From Lachnospiraceae bacterium UBA3866 (GTDB lineage Bacteria; Bacillota; Clostridia; Lachnospirales; Lachnospiraceae): a DNA stretch of 64,000 nt. Location: the NCBI GenBank assembly GCA_002392345.1, contig DGGU01000031.1, positions 1 to 64,000 on the forward strand, given 5' to 3'. This document shows, piece by piece, positions 35,998 to 45,154 of the stretch. The first letter of the stretch is position 1; each line of letters begins with the position of its first letter. Made by a program: the position numbers and the translations under genes. The notes below the pieces were generated by a model. The model was not told the DNA's origin and ran no database searches. It saw nothing but the letters and a program-made list of their open reading frames with translations.

Positions 35998-37098
35998 ATG
36001 GATTTATTACAACAAAGAAAAAAGAAGAAGTTAAGTTATAACATAAGTATCTATCTTATGATAGTGATTGCTTATGCTGTTGTTATGTTACTATCATCTC
36101 AAGGCAAGATCTCTTCATTATTTCAAGGTTTGCTCGTTCCTTTTTGTACTTATTCTATCCTTGCCGTATCTCTTAACCTTGTTGTTGGTATAAGCGGTGA
36201 ACTAAGTCTTGGCCATGCTGGGTTCATGTGTGTTGGTGCATTTACTAGTGCCATATTTACAAGATACATGAAGTTCCTAGGAGTTGAAGGCTTATATCTT
36301 TTTGTTATAGCAATTATCATTGGCGCTTTTTCTGCAGGCGTTTTTGGTTTGCTCATAGGCATCCCTGTTCTTCGTTTAAAAGGCGATTATCTTGCTATAG
36401 TTACTCTTGCTTTTGGCGAGATAATTAAAAACATAGCCAATGCCATCTACCTAGGCTTTGATGAAAACGGTGTTCATCTTTCTCTTAAAAATACTATGGA
36501 CCTTGGTCTTAGTGATAAAGGTTTTATAGTTGTAAAAGGTGCACAAGGCATAACCGGCACGCCGCATTATTCTTCTTTCACTGCTGGTGTAATACTTCTT
36601 CTTATCACAATAACGATTATTCTCAATCTTATAGAATCAAGAACCGGAAGAAATATAAAGGCTCTTCGTGACAACCGTATCGCGGCTGAGTCTGTCGGCA
36701 TAAGTGCCATGAAATATAAACTTATTGCTTTCTCTATAGCAAGCGCAATGGCAGGTGTTGCTGGAGTCTTATATGCCCATAACCTGACTACCCTTACTGC
36801 ACTACCTAAAAACTTTGGTTACAATATGTCTATAACGATACTCGTATTTGTCGTTCTTGGTGGTATGGGTAAAATAAGAGGTTCTATCATAGCTGCAGTA
36901 GTCCTCACTCTTCTTCCTGAGATGCTTAGAGGGCTTCAAGACTATAGAATGCTCATCTACTCTATCGTTCTTATAGTTGTTATGATATTTACTTCAGCTC
37001 CTTCTATAAAGCAATATGTGGAAGTGTTTAAAAATAAATTTCCAAAACTTACTCGCAACCCTGTGCTTATGAAGAAAACTAAAAAGGAGGGCAAATAA
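35998..37098 (+). CDS. livM: Branched-chain amino-acid ABC permease LivM
   Basis: A 366-aa permease, second half of the channel. It contains LVVGISGELSLGHAGFMCVG, LRLKGDYLAIVTLAFGEI, the EAA-like RDNRIAAESVGISAMKYKL and FVVLGGMGKIRGSIIAAVV. About 60 residues around position 155 form a loop. It starts 5 bp after livH and ends with GGAGGGCAAATAA, which contains the Shine-Dalgarno of livG. Confidence 0.95.
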   Translation: MDLLQQRKKKKLSYNISIYLMIVIAYAVVMLLSSQGKISSLFQGLLVPFCTYSILAVSLNLVVGISGELSLGHAGFMCVGAFTSAIFTRYMKFLGVEGLYLFVIAIIIGAFSAGVFGLLIGIPVLRLKGDYLAIVTLAFGEIIKNIANAIYLGFDENGVHLSLKNTMDLGLSDKGFIVVKGAQGITGTPHYSSFTAGVILLLITITIILNLIESRTGRNIKALRDNRIAAESVGISAMKYKLIAFSIASAMAGVAGVLYAHNLTTLTALPKNFGYNMSITILVFVVLGGMGKIRGSIIAAVVLTLLPEMLRGLQDYRMLIYSIVLIVVMIFTSAPSIKQYVEVFKNKFPKLTRNPVLMKKTKKEGK

Positions 37099-37869
37099 AT
37101 GAAAGAAAATATAATGCTCTCTGTTAAAAACCTCTCTATCACTTTTGGTGGGCTTCATGCAGTGGAAAACTTTAATCTTGATATAAAAGAAAACGAACTT
37201 TATGGTCTTATAGGCCCTAATGGCGCGGGAAAGACAACCATCTTTAACCTTCTTACAGGCGTATATAAGCCAACAACTGGCTCTATCACTTTAAATGGTG
37301 TCAATAAGATAGATGGCAAAAACACTATAGAAATCAATAAAATGGGCATAGCTAGAACTTTTCAGAACATAAGACTTTTTGATAAGCTCACTGTCCACGA
37401 TAATGTAAAAATAGCTCTTCAAAATAAATACAGATACTCTACAGTATCAGGCATATTTAGACTTGGTAGATATCATAGGTATGAGGCTCTTATGGACGAA
37501 GAGGCTCTCGCACTACTTAAAGTTTTCAATCTTGAAAACGAGGCCACGATGAAGTCTTCTAATCTTCCATACGGCAAACAAAGAAAACTTGAGATAGCAA
37601 GAGCTATCGCAACTAACCCTAAAGTTCTCTTGCTTGACGAACCTGCTGCTGGTATGAACGAAAATGAAACCAAAGAGCTTATGAACACAATTAAGCTTGT
37701 TAGAGATAAATTCAATATGACTATACTTCTAATAGAACACGATATGAAACTTGTAAAAGGAATCTGTGAAGAACTCACAGTGCTTAACTTTGGAAAAATC
37801 CTCGCACAAGGCGAAACATCTGAAGTATTAAAGAATAAAGAAGTTATAAAGGCATATCTTGGAGAATAA
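37099..37869 (+). CDS. livG: Branched-chain amino-acid ABC ATPase LivG
   Basis: A 256-aa ATPase. Walker A GPNGAGKTT, Q-loop ARTFQNIRLF, signature LPYGKQRKLEIARAIA, Walker B VLLLDEPAAGMN and H-loop LLIEHDMKLV are all intact. The degenerate signature (LPYGxQRxLEIARA) is typical of LivG. It abuts livM and overlaps livF by 11 nt, giving coupled synthesis of the heterodimeric ATPase. Confidence 0.96.
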   Translation: MKENIMLSVKNLSITFGGLHAVENFNLDIKENELYGLIGPNGAGKTTIFNLLTGVYKPTTGSITLNGVNKIDGKNTIEINKMGIARTFQNIRLFDKLTVHDNVKIALQNKYRYSTVSGIFRLGRYHRYEALMDEEALALLKVFNLENEATMKSSNLPYGKQRKLEIARAIATNPKVLLLDEPAAGMNENETKELMNTIKLVRDKFNMTILLIEHDMKLVKGICEELTVLNFGKILAQGETSEVLKNKEVIKAYLGE

Positions 37870-38581
37870 CATGGCCCTTCTTGAAGTTAAAAAAATGAAT
37901 GTCTACTATGGTATGATACATGCTGTAAAGGATGTAAGTTTTTCTGTGGACGAAGGTGATATAGTTACTCTCATAGGAGCAAATGGCGCAGGCAAGACAA
38001 CCATCCTACAAACCTTAACTGGCATCGTTCCTTTAAAAAGCGGAAAAGTAAAATACCACGGCAAAGATATAACTAAGCACTTAAATCACAAACTTGTAAA
38101 TGATGGCATAGCCCATGTGCCTGAAGGCAGAAGAATCTTTGCTTCTCTTTCTGTATATCAAAATCTTAAACTTGGTGCCTTTACTCGTAACAACAAAGAT
38201 GAAATTAATGAAAGTTTTGAAAATGTATATAAGAAATTCCCTATACTTAAAGAGAGATCAAAACAACTTGCAGGAACACTATCTGGTGGTGAACAACAGA
38301 TGCTTGCAGTAGGAAGAGCTCTCATGTCGAAGCCAAAACTTCTCTTCCTTGACGAGCCATCTATGGGGCTCTCTCCTATCTATGTCAACACTATCTTTGA
38401 TATTATAGAAGAAGTTCATAAGGAAGGCGTATCAATCTTACTTGTTGAACAAAATGCAAAAAAGGCACTCTCTATTGCCAATAAAGCCTATGTGCTTGAG
38501 ACTGGAAAAGTTGCAAAAGAGGGTGTCCCTAAAGAATTATTAAATGATCCTGAGATTTTAGCTTCATATCTCGGAGAATAA
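37859..38581 (+). CDS. livF: Branched-chain amino-acid ABC ATPase LivF
   Basis: A 240-aa partner ATPase. The frame begins at 37859 (MENNMALLE); the internal ATG 37871, next to the livG stop, is an alternative start. Walker A GANGAGKTTILQ, signature LSGGEQQMLAVGRALM, Walker B LLFLDEPSMGLSP and the LLVEQNAKKALSI switch are seen. Last gene of the operon; it ends facing the minus-strand MOSC gene without a clear intrinsic terminator. Confidence 0.96.
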   Translation: MENNMALLEVKKMNVYYGMIHAVKDVSFSVDEGDIVTLIGANGAGKTTILQTLTGIVPLKSGKVKYHGKDITKHLNHKLVNDGIAHVPEGRRIFASLSVYQNLKLGAFTRNNKDEINESFENVYKKFPILKERSKQLAGTLSGGEQQMLAVGRALMSKPKLLFLDEPSMGLSPIYVNTIFDIIEEVHKEGVSILLVEQNAKKALSIANKAYVLETGKVAKEGVPKELLNDPEILASYLGE

Positions 38582-38646
38582 GGATTAGACAACTCTTGTT
38601 TTGTAATATCCGGGATCTCTTTAATGTCTTCACTACTCATATCAAT

Positions 38647-39093
38647 TTATCTTATCTCTATGTCATCACCTGGTTTTGCAATGCCATCTTTTAACACTTT
38701 TACAAAGATGCCTTCTCTTGGCATCACGCAATCTCCTGCTTTCTTTCTTATCTCACAATCAAAATGACATTCTTTTCCAATCTGTGTAACCTCGCACTCT
38801 GCAGAACCAACTTTTAGTTTTGTCCCTATAGGAAGTTCATATAAAGTAATGCCTCTTTCTACAAGGATATTCTCTGCGAAAGCTCCTGGCTTTAACTCAA
38901 AGTTAATATGCTCTTGTACTTTCGCAACACTATCAACGCTAAGTAGGCTTACCTGTCTATGCCAGTTACCTGCATGAGCATCTCCTACTATGCCATGATC
39001 TACCTTAAGCTCTATAGCATCTACTGGGTGCTTCTGGGTGCCTTTCTTCTCGCTGATACATACTGATTTAATTTTTGCCTTACTTTTTTCCAT
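38647..39093 (-). CDS. MOSC domain protein
   Basis: A 148-aa stand-alone MOSC (molybdenum cofactor sulfurase C-terminal) domain. Marks are KVDHGIVGDAHAGNWHRQVSLLS, PGAFAENILVERGITLYELP and CHFDCEIRKKAGDCVMPREGIF, with the conserved cysteine block. Such proteins handle sulfur or molybdopterin-type cofactors. ATG 39093 is preferred; the longer open frame runs into a GC-rich repeat. No other molybdenum cofactor gene is in the window, so the substrate is uncertain. Confidence 0.88.
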   Translation of the reverse strand: MEKSKAKIKSVCISEKKGTQKHPVDAIELKVDHGIVGDAHAGNWHRQVSLLSVDSVAKVQEHINFELKPGAFAENILVERGITLYELPIGTKLKVGSAECEVTQIGKECHFDCEIRKKAGDCVMPREGIFVKVLKDGIAKPGDDIEIR

Positions 39094-39100
39094 TTCTTTC

Positions 39101-39161
39101 TTCGGACTCGCAGTACACCCCAAGGGCACTTTGTCGCTACGCTCGGGCGCTCACCCTACAG
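39101..39161 (-). repeat. GC-rich intergenic repeat, copy D
   Basis: About 60 bp with plus-strand words CCCCAAGGGCACTT, CGCTCGGGCGCTC and CCCTACA shared with the 100-bp copies, in the same order and orientation but with the central part deleted. It lies between the cyclodeaminase and MOSC genes, near the MOSC start. Confidence 0.7.
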
Positions 39162-39192
39162 CTATTCCTTTAAGGCTCCCTACAAACGAAAG

Positions 39193-39786
39193 TTATAAAT
39201 CCTTTGTTAGGTCATCTAGTTGAATTTTTATATTTAACAAAGGTTTTTTAAACTCTTCATCCTCTATATATTTCAAATTTGTTTCTATATTATCCCACGC
39301 TGAATATATGGTTGTTGTTAAAAGCTTAAGTCCTACCTTTAAATCACTTGCTGCAGATGCATTTGTTTTGCCAACTAAATTTACAACTACTGACATCGCA
39401 CTTGATGCTTTGGCAATTACTTTTATTGGAACTTCACAACAGATTTTGCATGCTTCTTCTAGTGCTTTTTTTCTCTTTGCCTTCTCTTCTTCCGTTGCTT
39501 TTGGCATCTTGTAGACTTCTTCCATTGCCTTAAATTTCTCTGCGTCCTCATCCATAAGTTGCAAAAGCAAATTCTTGTACTCTTCTAATTTAACAATGGA
39601 CTCTTTTATTAAACTTTCATGCTCTTTATACTTCTCTTTTCCAAGACTTAGATTGCATACTTTAAGGGCTGCTGATATACCGACAGCTCCTACAAGCGAC
39701 GCAGCAACACCTCCTCCTGGCATAGAATCCGTGTTTGATAATTTCTCTAGAAAATCTATAATTTTATCTTCTTTATAATTAATCAT
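39193..39786 (-). CDS. Cyclodeaminase/cyclohydrolase family protein
   Basis: A 197-aa all-helical protein of the formiminotransferase-cyclodeaminase C-terminal family (also methenyl-THF cyclohydrolase FchA). The signature NTDSMPGGGVAASLVGAVG is at residues about 18-36, followed by KVCNLSLGKEKY and DLKVGLKLLTTTIYSAWDNI. It acts on formimino- or methenyl-tetrahydrofolate, in keeping with glyA and the folate-dependent mnmE in this chromosome. Its start overlaps the DUF3800 gene end by 8 nt. Confidence 0.9.
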   Translation of the reverse strand: MINYKEDKIIDFLEKLSNTDSMPGGGVAASLVGAVGISAALKVCNLSLGKEKYKEHESLIKESIVKLEEYKNLLLQLMDEDAEKFKAMEEVYKMPKATEEEKAKRKKALEEACKICCEVPIKVIAKASSAMSVVVNLVGKTNASAASDLKVGLKLLTTTIYSAWDNIETNLKYIEDEEFKKPLLNIKIQLDDLTKDL

Positions 39787-40711
39787 TTTGAAGTTTCCCT
39801 TGATCCACCTTGCTTATTGCGTTGGGGTCTTTTTCAAGATCTTTTACTCTCTCTTCTAGCATTTTAATCATATGGTTATAATACTTTATCTGTCCTGCAC
39901 CCTTTCTCTCCATTGGTATAGTTCTAAACATCTCTGGTAGTATCCTTATGCCATAAAAATGTCTAAGATCCTTATTTTTCCTATTAAAATTGCCGTTATA
40001 GGCAAGGTCAAATATCTCATCAAAAATTTTACTTATATTCTCATTTTCTTTAAGCGAGTAAGACATAGATCTTGCAATTATATATGCTATGTTATCTGCT
40101 ATCTGAAGACCTGCCACATCTTCTTTCTTTCTTCGCACAGAAAAATTAGTGTTGCATAGTTTTAGCGCTTCATCATTGACATAAGATACACCTTTATTAT
40201 TTGCAATAATTCTGAGATAATCTTTCTTTAATAAAAAATCAGGGCTTGTGTTCCATTTATCGTTCTCGGTGTTTCTTGCCTCATAGACAGTCTTGCCATA
40301 GCCATGCTTATAATAAAGAAAGTGAGTATAGTTTTCTATTATCTTTTCAAGAGCTATATTGAATGGATCTTCCACCAAAGCAAATTCTGTCTTCTCGCTT
40401 TTTGAATACCCTGTTCCAAAAAGTTCAACCAACTCATCTAATTTTATTACTGTTGCAAATACAACGCCTTCAACTTCTTCAACTATATCTATAAGATCTT
40501 TAAACACTTCTGGATATCTTTTTATATAATCCGTAGCGTGAAAAACCTTCTCTTCTCTTGTCTCTGGGTTCTTCCATATCTTCTTTTTTAATTCAGCGAG
40601 TTTTCTCTCAATTATCTCTTCTTTGTTTATATGGCACGCAAAACCGCCGATAACAAAAATGTTGTCGACGGATTTGCTTTCATCCAAATATAATGTATAT
40701 TCTTGATCCAT
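39779..40711 (-). CDS. DUF3800 protein
   Basis: A 310-aa protein of the DUF3800 family, which has an RNase H-like fold. The first acidic motif YTLYLDESKS is at residues 5-14 and the late LQIADNIAYIIARSM block supplies the other acidic residues; FHATDYIKRY lies between. Members occur in defence islands and mobile elements, though functions are poorly defined. ATG 40711 is chosen because the extra N-terminal codons overlap a GC-rich repeat fragment. Coupled to the cyclodeaminase gene, which is an odd partner. Confidence 0.82.
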   Translation of the reverse strand: MDQEYTLYLDESKSVDNIFVIGGFACHINKEEIIERKLAELKKKIWKNPETREEKVFHATDYIKRYPEVFKDLIDIVEEVEGVVFATVIKLDELVELFGTGYSKSEKTEFALVEDPFNIALEKIIENYTHFLYYKHGYGKTVYEARNTENDKWNTSPDFLLKKDYLRIIANNKGVSYVNDEALKLCNTNFSVRRKKEDVAGLQIADNIAYIIARSMSYSLKENENISKIFDEIFDLAYNGNFNRKNKDLRHFYGIRILPEMFRTIPMERKGAGQIKYYNHMIKMLEERVKDLEKDPNAISKVDQGKLQND

Positions 40712-40719
40712 ATCTCTTC

Positions 40720-40749
40720 TCTGACTCGCAGTGTTCACCCCTACAATTA
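40720..40749 (-). repeat. GC-rich intergenic repeat, short copy F
   Basis: About 30 bp: minus-strand TTGTAGGGGTGAACACTGCGAGTC resembles the TGTAGGGGCGAGCACTGG end of the long copies. It lies directly upstream of the DUF3800 start codon, after gyrA. Confidence 0.6.
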
Positions 40750-40776
40750 GATCTATAATACTTCTTCTTTGTGTGT

Positions 40777-43221
40777 CTATGACTTTACTTTGGTTATACT
40801 GGTTACTTTCGTGCCTTCCTCATTCTTCATAATGCGAACGCCTGTAGCTGCTCTTCCCATAAGCCTTATTCCTTTTACTGAAGTTCTCACCACAAGACCC
40901 TTCTCGTTAATTATCATAAGATCTTCATCGCCATTTACAAGCTCTGCTCCGACAAGGTTTCCAGTCTTATCACTCGGCTTATAACATATCATTCCTTTAC
41001 CGCCACGACCTTTAGTAGAAAACTCTGCTGCTTCCGTTCTCTTTCCTATACCTTTCTCTGCTACTAGAAGTAACTCTTTTCCTTCGCTTGATACTAGCAT
41101 CGAGATTAACTCGTCGCCTTCTTTTATCCTTATGCCTCTTATACCTGCTGCAGCTCTTCCCATATCTCGAAGCTTTGATTCATTAAATCTCATACACATA
41201 CCCTTTTTCGTAATAAGGAATATGTCATCGTTGCCTCTTATAATCTTTGCTGCTATAAGCATATCGCCGTCTTTAATGTTTAAAGCTTTTATACCATTTT
41301 GACGAACGTTTTCGAATTCTGATAATTTTATCTTCTTGATAAGGCCTTTCTTTGTTGCAAAAAGAAGATATTTGTCATCGTCCCAGGTTTTATTGTCTAT
41401 GCCTGCTGTGATAAACTCTCCTTCTTTGAGTCTAAGCATGTTGACTATGGCTGTGCCTCTTGCTTGTCTACTTCCTTCTGGCACTTCATAACCTTTTATC
41501 TGATACATACGACCAAAATTGGTTATAAACATAAGGTTAGAGTGTTTCGTTGTCATGAATACTTCTTGAACAAAATCTTTTTCGATTGTTGTCATTCCTT
41601 TCACACCAACGCCACCGCGACTTTGCTTTCTAAATGTATCTGGATCCATGCTCTTTATATATCCAAGATGTGACATGGTAATAATTATGTTGCTTTCTTG
41701 TATTAGTTCTTCTGCTTTAAAATCTTTATCTTCTTTTTCTTCTACTATCTTTGTCGTTCTTTCGTCATGCTCTTTCTTCTCCATCTCAAGAAGCTCGTCT
41801 TTGATGACTGAAAGGAGCTTTTTGTTATCGCCCAATATGTTCTTATAATAAGCAATCTTCTCTTTTAGATCTTTTAATTCTAATTTTAATTTTACTGATT
41901 CAAGATTGGTGAGAGCACGAAGTCTCATGTCAACTATGCTGCTTGCCTGTTTCTCAGTAAATGCAAATTTGCTTACGAGATTAACTTTGGCTTCTTCTGC
42001 ATCTGTCGATTCTTTAATCGTCTTTATAACTTCATCTATTATGTCTATTGCCTTGATGAGACCTTCTACTATGTGGGCTCTATCCTCTGCTCTCTTTAAA
42101 TCAAACTTAGTTCTTCTTGTTACAACTATCTCTTGGTGGCTAAGAAATTCATTAAGCATCTCTAATATATTAAGAGTCTTTGGTTCGCCACCGACAATAC
42201 AAAGCATAATAACAGAAAAACTAGATTGAAGTTCTGTCATCTTATATAGCTGATTCAAAATAATATTGGCTGATGCATCTTTTCTTAAAGATATCTCTAT
42301 CTTGTCAGTTGTCTTCTTTCCATAGACATCAAGTATATGTGTTATACCTTCTATCTTTTTATCTTTAACAAGAAGAGCTATCTTCTCTATAAGTTCTGAC
42401 CTATGGACAAGATAAGGCAGGTCGTGGACTACTATCTTTTGTTTTCCTTTATCATCTGTCACGATCTCACAGTTGGCTCTTATCTTAACCTTGCCTCTTC
42501 CTGTTGTGAGATAATCTCTTATACCTTTTCTTCCAAGTATAAGCGCTCCTGTAGGAAAATCTGGACCCTGTATAATATTAAGTATCTCTTCTATATCGGT
42601 TTCTTTATCTTCGATCTTATCATCTATGATTTTAACGACAGCGTTTATAACCTCAGAGAAATTGTGCGGAGGTATATTGGTTGCCATACCAACTGCTATA
42701 CCAGTGGTGCCATTTATGAGAAGGTTAGGAAATCTTGCAGGTAAAACAACTGGCTCTTCATATTCGTTAGAAAAATTAGGTACAAAATCTACTTCATCTT
42801 TGTTTATACCATCAAGCATAAATGCAGCCATCTTAGACATCTTAGCCTCAGTATAACGCATAGCTGCTGGACTATCACCATCTTCAGAACCAAAGTTTCC
42901 TTGTTTATCTATAAGAACCTTTCTATAGTTCCAAGGTTGTCCCATACCAACAAGTGCACCGTATATTGATGAGTCGCCATGTGGGTGATATTTACCCATT
43001 GTCTCTCCGACTATAGTTGCACATTTTTTTGTCTTCTTATCTGGGGTAACTCCAAGAGCATGGAGAGCATAAAGGATACGACGCTGAACTGGCTTAAGCC
43101 CATCTCTCACATCTGGAAGTGCACGACTAACAATAACAGACATAGAATAGTCAAGATAACTATTCTCCATCGTCTTCTTCAGATCTACTTCTTTAATTTT
43201 ATCAAATACATTTGGTTCCAT
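40777..43221 (-). CDS. gyrA: DNA gyrase subunit A
   Basis: Type II topoisomerase breakage-reunion subunit, 814 aa. The N-terminus SYLDYSMSVIVSRALPDVRDGLKPVQRR is canonical in its parts, and the catalytic tyrosine is in AAMRYTEAKMS. The quinolone-determining segment reads HPHGDSSIYGALVGMGQ: serine at the position of E. coli S83, but glycine where E. coli has D87. The six-blade C-terminal domain ends with GRGGKGMICYK, a degenerate GyrA box. ATG 43221 starts one base after the gyrB stop, so the two are coupled. Confidence 0.96.
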   Translation of the reverse strand: MEPNVFDKIKEVDLKKTMENSYLDYSMSVIVSRALPDVRDGLKPVQRRILYALHALGVTPDKKTKKCATIVGETMGKYHPHGDSSIYGALVGMGQPWNYRKVLIDKQGNFGSEDGDSPAAMRYTEAKMSKMAAFMLDGINKDEVDFVPNFSNEYEEPVVLPARFPNLLINGTTGIAVGMATNIPPHNFSEVINAVVKIIDDKIEDKETDIEEILNIIQGPDFPTGALILGRKGIRDYLTTGRGKVKIRANCEIVTDDKGKQKIVVHDLPYLVHRSELIEKIALLVKDKKIEGITHILDVYGKKTTDKIEISLRKDASANIILNQLYKMTELQSSFSVIMLCIVGGEPKTLNILEMLNEFLSHQEIVVTRRTKFDLKRAEDRAHIVEGLIKAIDIIDEVIKTIKESTDAEEAKVNLVSKFAFTEKQASSIVDMRLRALTNLESVKLKLELKDLKEKIAYYKNILGDNKKLLSVIKDELLEMEKKEHDERTTKIVEEKEDKDFKAEELIQESNIIITMSHLGYIKSMDPDTFRKQSRGGVGVKGMTTIEKDFVQEVFMTTKHSNLMFITNFGRMYQIKGYEVPEGSRQARGTAIVNMLRLKEGEFITAGIDNKTWDDDKYLLFATKKGLIKKIKLSEFENVRQNGIKALNIKDGDMLIAAKIIRGNDDIFLITKKGMCMRFNESKLRDMGRAAAGIRGIRIKEGDELISMLVSSEGKELLLVAEKGIGKRTEAAEFSTKGRGGKGMICYKPSDKTGNLVGAELVNGDEDLMIINEKGLVVRTSVKGIRLMGRAATGVRIMKNEEGTKVTSITKVKS

Positions 43222-43222
43222 A

Positions 43223-45154
43223 TTATACATCAAGGTTTTGAACATATTTTGCGTTTTCTTCTATGAAGACTCTACGAGGTTCTACTTCATCGCCCATAAG
43301 AGTTGTAAATGTAAGGTCAAGTTCTGATGCTGCATCATCATTCATGTTAACACGAAGAAGAACTCTTGTCTCTGGATCCATGGTTGTCTCGGCAAGTTCT
43401 TCTGTGTCCATCTCACCAAGACCTTTATATCTTGATACATCACAGTCTTCACCAAGTTCTTTAACTCTCTCATCCTTTTCTGCATCTGAATAAGCATAAA
43501 AGAACTTCTTTCCTTTTGAAACTTTAAAAAGAGGGGGTTGGGCTAGATATACATGTCCTTCTTTTATAAGTCCTGGTAAAAATCTATATAAGAATGTAAG
43601 CATAAGTGTAGAAATATGTGCTCCGTCTACATCGGCATCTGTCATGATTATAATTTTGTCATAACGAAGTTTGCTTATATCAAATTCATCTTTTATACCT
43701 GTGCCAAAAGCTGTAATCATGCCTGTGATTTCTGCGTTTTCATACATTTTTTGTTCATTTGCCTTTTCAACATTGAGTATCTTTCCTCGAAGAGGCATAA
43801 CTGCCTGATATCTACTATCACGACCATCTTTCGCTGGTCCAAGGGCAGAATCTCCCTCTACTATAAATATCTCACAAAGTTTTGCGTCTCTTTCGCTACA
43901 ATCAACGAGTTTTCCAGGAAGACCTCCGCCTTCAAGAGCAGTCTTTCTTCTTGTAAGATCTCTTGCCTTTCTTGCTGCATCACGCGCTTTACGAGCTAGG
44001 ATTGATTTCTCACATATTACTTTTCCTATAGCAGGATTTTGCTCTAAGAAATATTTAAAATTATCACCAAGAATGCTTTGAACTGCAAATTGGGCTGCTG
44101 GCGTTCCTAATTTCTGTTTTGTCTGGCCTTCAAATTCTGGGTCTTCAACCTTGATAGAAATTATTGCTGTAAGACCTTCTCTTATATCTTCTCCCGAGAG
44201 ATTCTCTTCACTTTCTTTAAGATATTTCTGCTCTCTTGCATAATCATTAATTGCTTTTGTTAGAGAATTTTTGAAGCCTGTAAGATGAGTTCCGCCTTCA
44301 GGGGTGTTGATGTTGTTGACAAATGTATATATAGCTTCTTGATACTCTACATTATGTTGAAGAGCTACTTCTACAAGTATGTTGTCTTTAGTTCCTTCAC
44401 AGTAAAATACTTTGTCGTATATTGGCTTCTTGCTTTTGTTTATAAACTCAACGAATTCTTTTATACCACCACTGTAACAAAAAGTCTGATCTTTTTCTTT
44501 TCCTTCTCTTTTATCGGTTAAGGTTATCTTAAGTCCTTTGGTAAGAAAAGCTGTCTCTCTTAATCTTGTCTTTAATGTGTCATAATTAAAAACTAATGTT
44601 TCAAAAATTGTATCATCAGGTACAAAATGAACTTCTGTACCATGATCATTCTCTGCGCAAGTTCCTATAACTTCAACTTTTGTTGTCGGTACACCTTTTT
44701 CATAACTCTGCGAATAGATTTTACCGTCTCTATATACTTTGACAACGAGATTTTTTGATAACGCGTTGACAACAGATGCTCCTACACCGTGAAGACCACC
44801 AGAAACTTTATATCCACCACCGCCAAACTTTCCTCCTGCGTGGAGGACAGTAAATACTATCTCAAGGGCAGACTTTCCCTTTCCCTCTTTTTCATCTACT
44901 GGTATACCCCTACCATTATCGCGAACAGTAATTGAATTGTTACTTTCTATAGTTACATTTATCTCATTACAAAAACCGGCAAGAGCTTCGTCTACTGAGT
45001 TATCTACTATCTCATATACGATATGGTGTAGACCTCGCTCTCCCGTTGATCCTATGTACATTCCTGGGCGAACTCTAACTGGTTCAAGACCTTCTAGGAC
45101 TTGAATCTGTTCGGCGCCATATTTTTGATTTTTTAAATTATCCATATCTTTCAT
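43223..45154 (-). CDS. gyrB: DNA gyrase subunit B
   Basis: ATPase subunit of gyrase, 643 aa, the normal Firmicutes length. The GHKL ATPase site shows EIVDNSVDEALAGFCN, the VRDNGRGIPVD turn and GGGGYKVSGGLHGVGASVVNAL. The Toprim region has FIVEGDSALGPAKDGRD and the DADVDGAHI metal site. Its start overlaps the end of recF. It belongs to the origin-proximal operon dnaA-dnaN-recF-gyrB-gyrA. Confidence 0.97.
   Translation of the reverse strand: MKDMDNLKNQKYGAEQIQVLEGLEPVRVRPGMYIGSTGERGLHHIVYEIVDNSVDEALAGFCNEINVTIESNNSITVRDNGRGIPVDEKEGKGKSALEIVFTVLHAGGKFGGGGYKVSGGLHGVGASVVNALSKNLVVKVYRDGKIYSQSYEKGVPTTKVEVIGTCAENDHGTEVHFVPDDTIFETLVFNYDTLKTRLRETAFLTKGLKITLTDKREGKEKDQTFCYSGGIKEFVEFINKSKKPIYDKVFYCEGTKDNILVEVALQHNVEYQEAIYTFVNNINTPEGGTHLTGFKNSLTKAINDYAREQKYLKESEENLSGEDIREGLTAIISIKVEDPEFEGQTKQKLGTPAAQFAVQSILGDNFKYFLEQNPAIGKVICEKSILARKARDAARKARDLTRRKTALEGGGLPGKLVDCSERDAKLCEIFIVEGDSALGPAKDGRDSRYQAVMPLRGKILNVEKANEQKMYENAEITGMITAFGTGIKDEFDISKLRYDKIIIMTDADVDGAHISTLMLTFLYRFLPGLIKEGHVYLAQPPLFKVSKGKKFFYAYSDAEKDERVKELGEDCDVSRYKGLGEMDTEELAETTMDPETRVLLRVNMNDDAASELDLTFTTLMGDEVEPRRVFIEENAKYVQNLDV

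Noticed and set aside
38496..38640. Minus-strand 48-codon frame (MSSEDIKEIPDITKQ) after the MOSC gene
   Set aside because: No RBS, and most of it is antisense to the end of livF; only the first 20 codons look coding.
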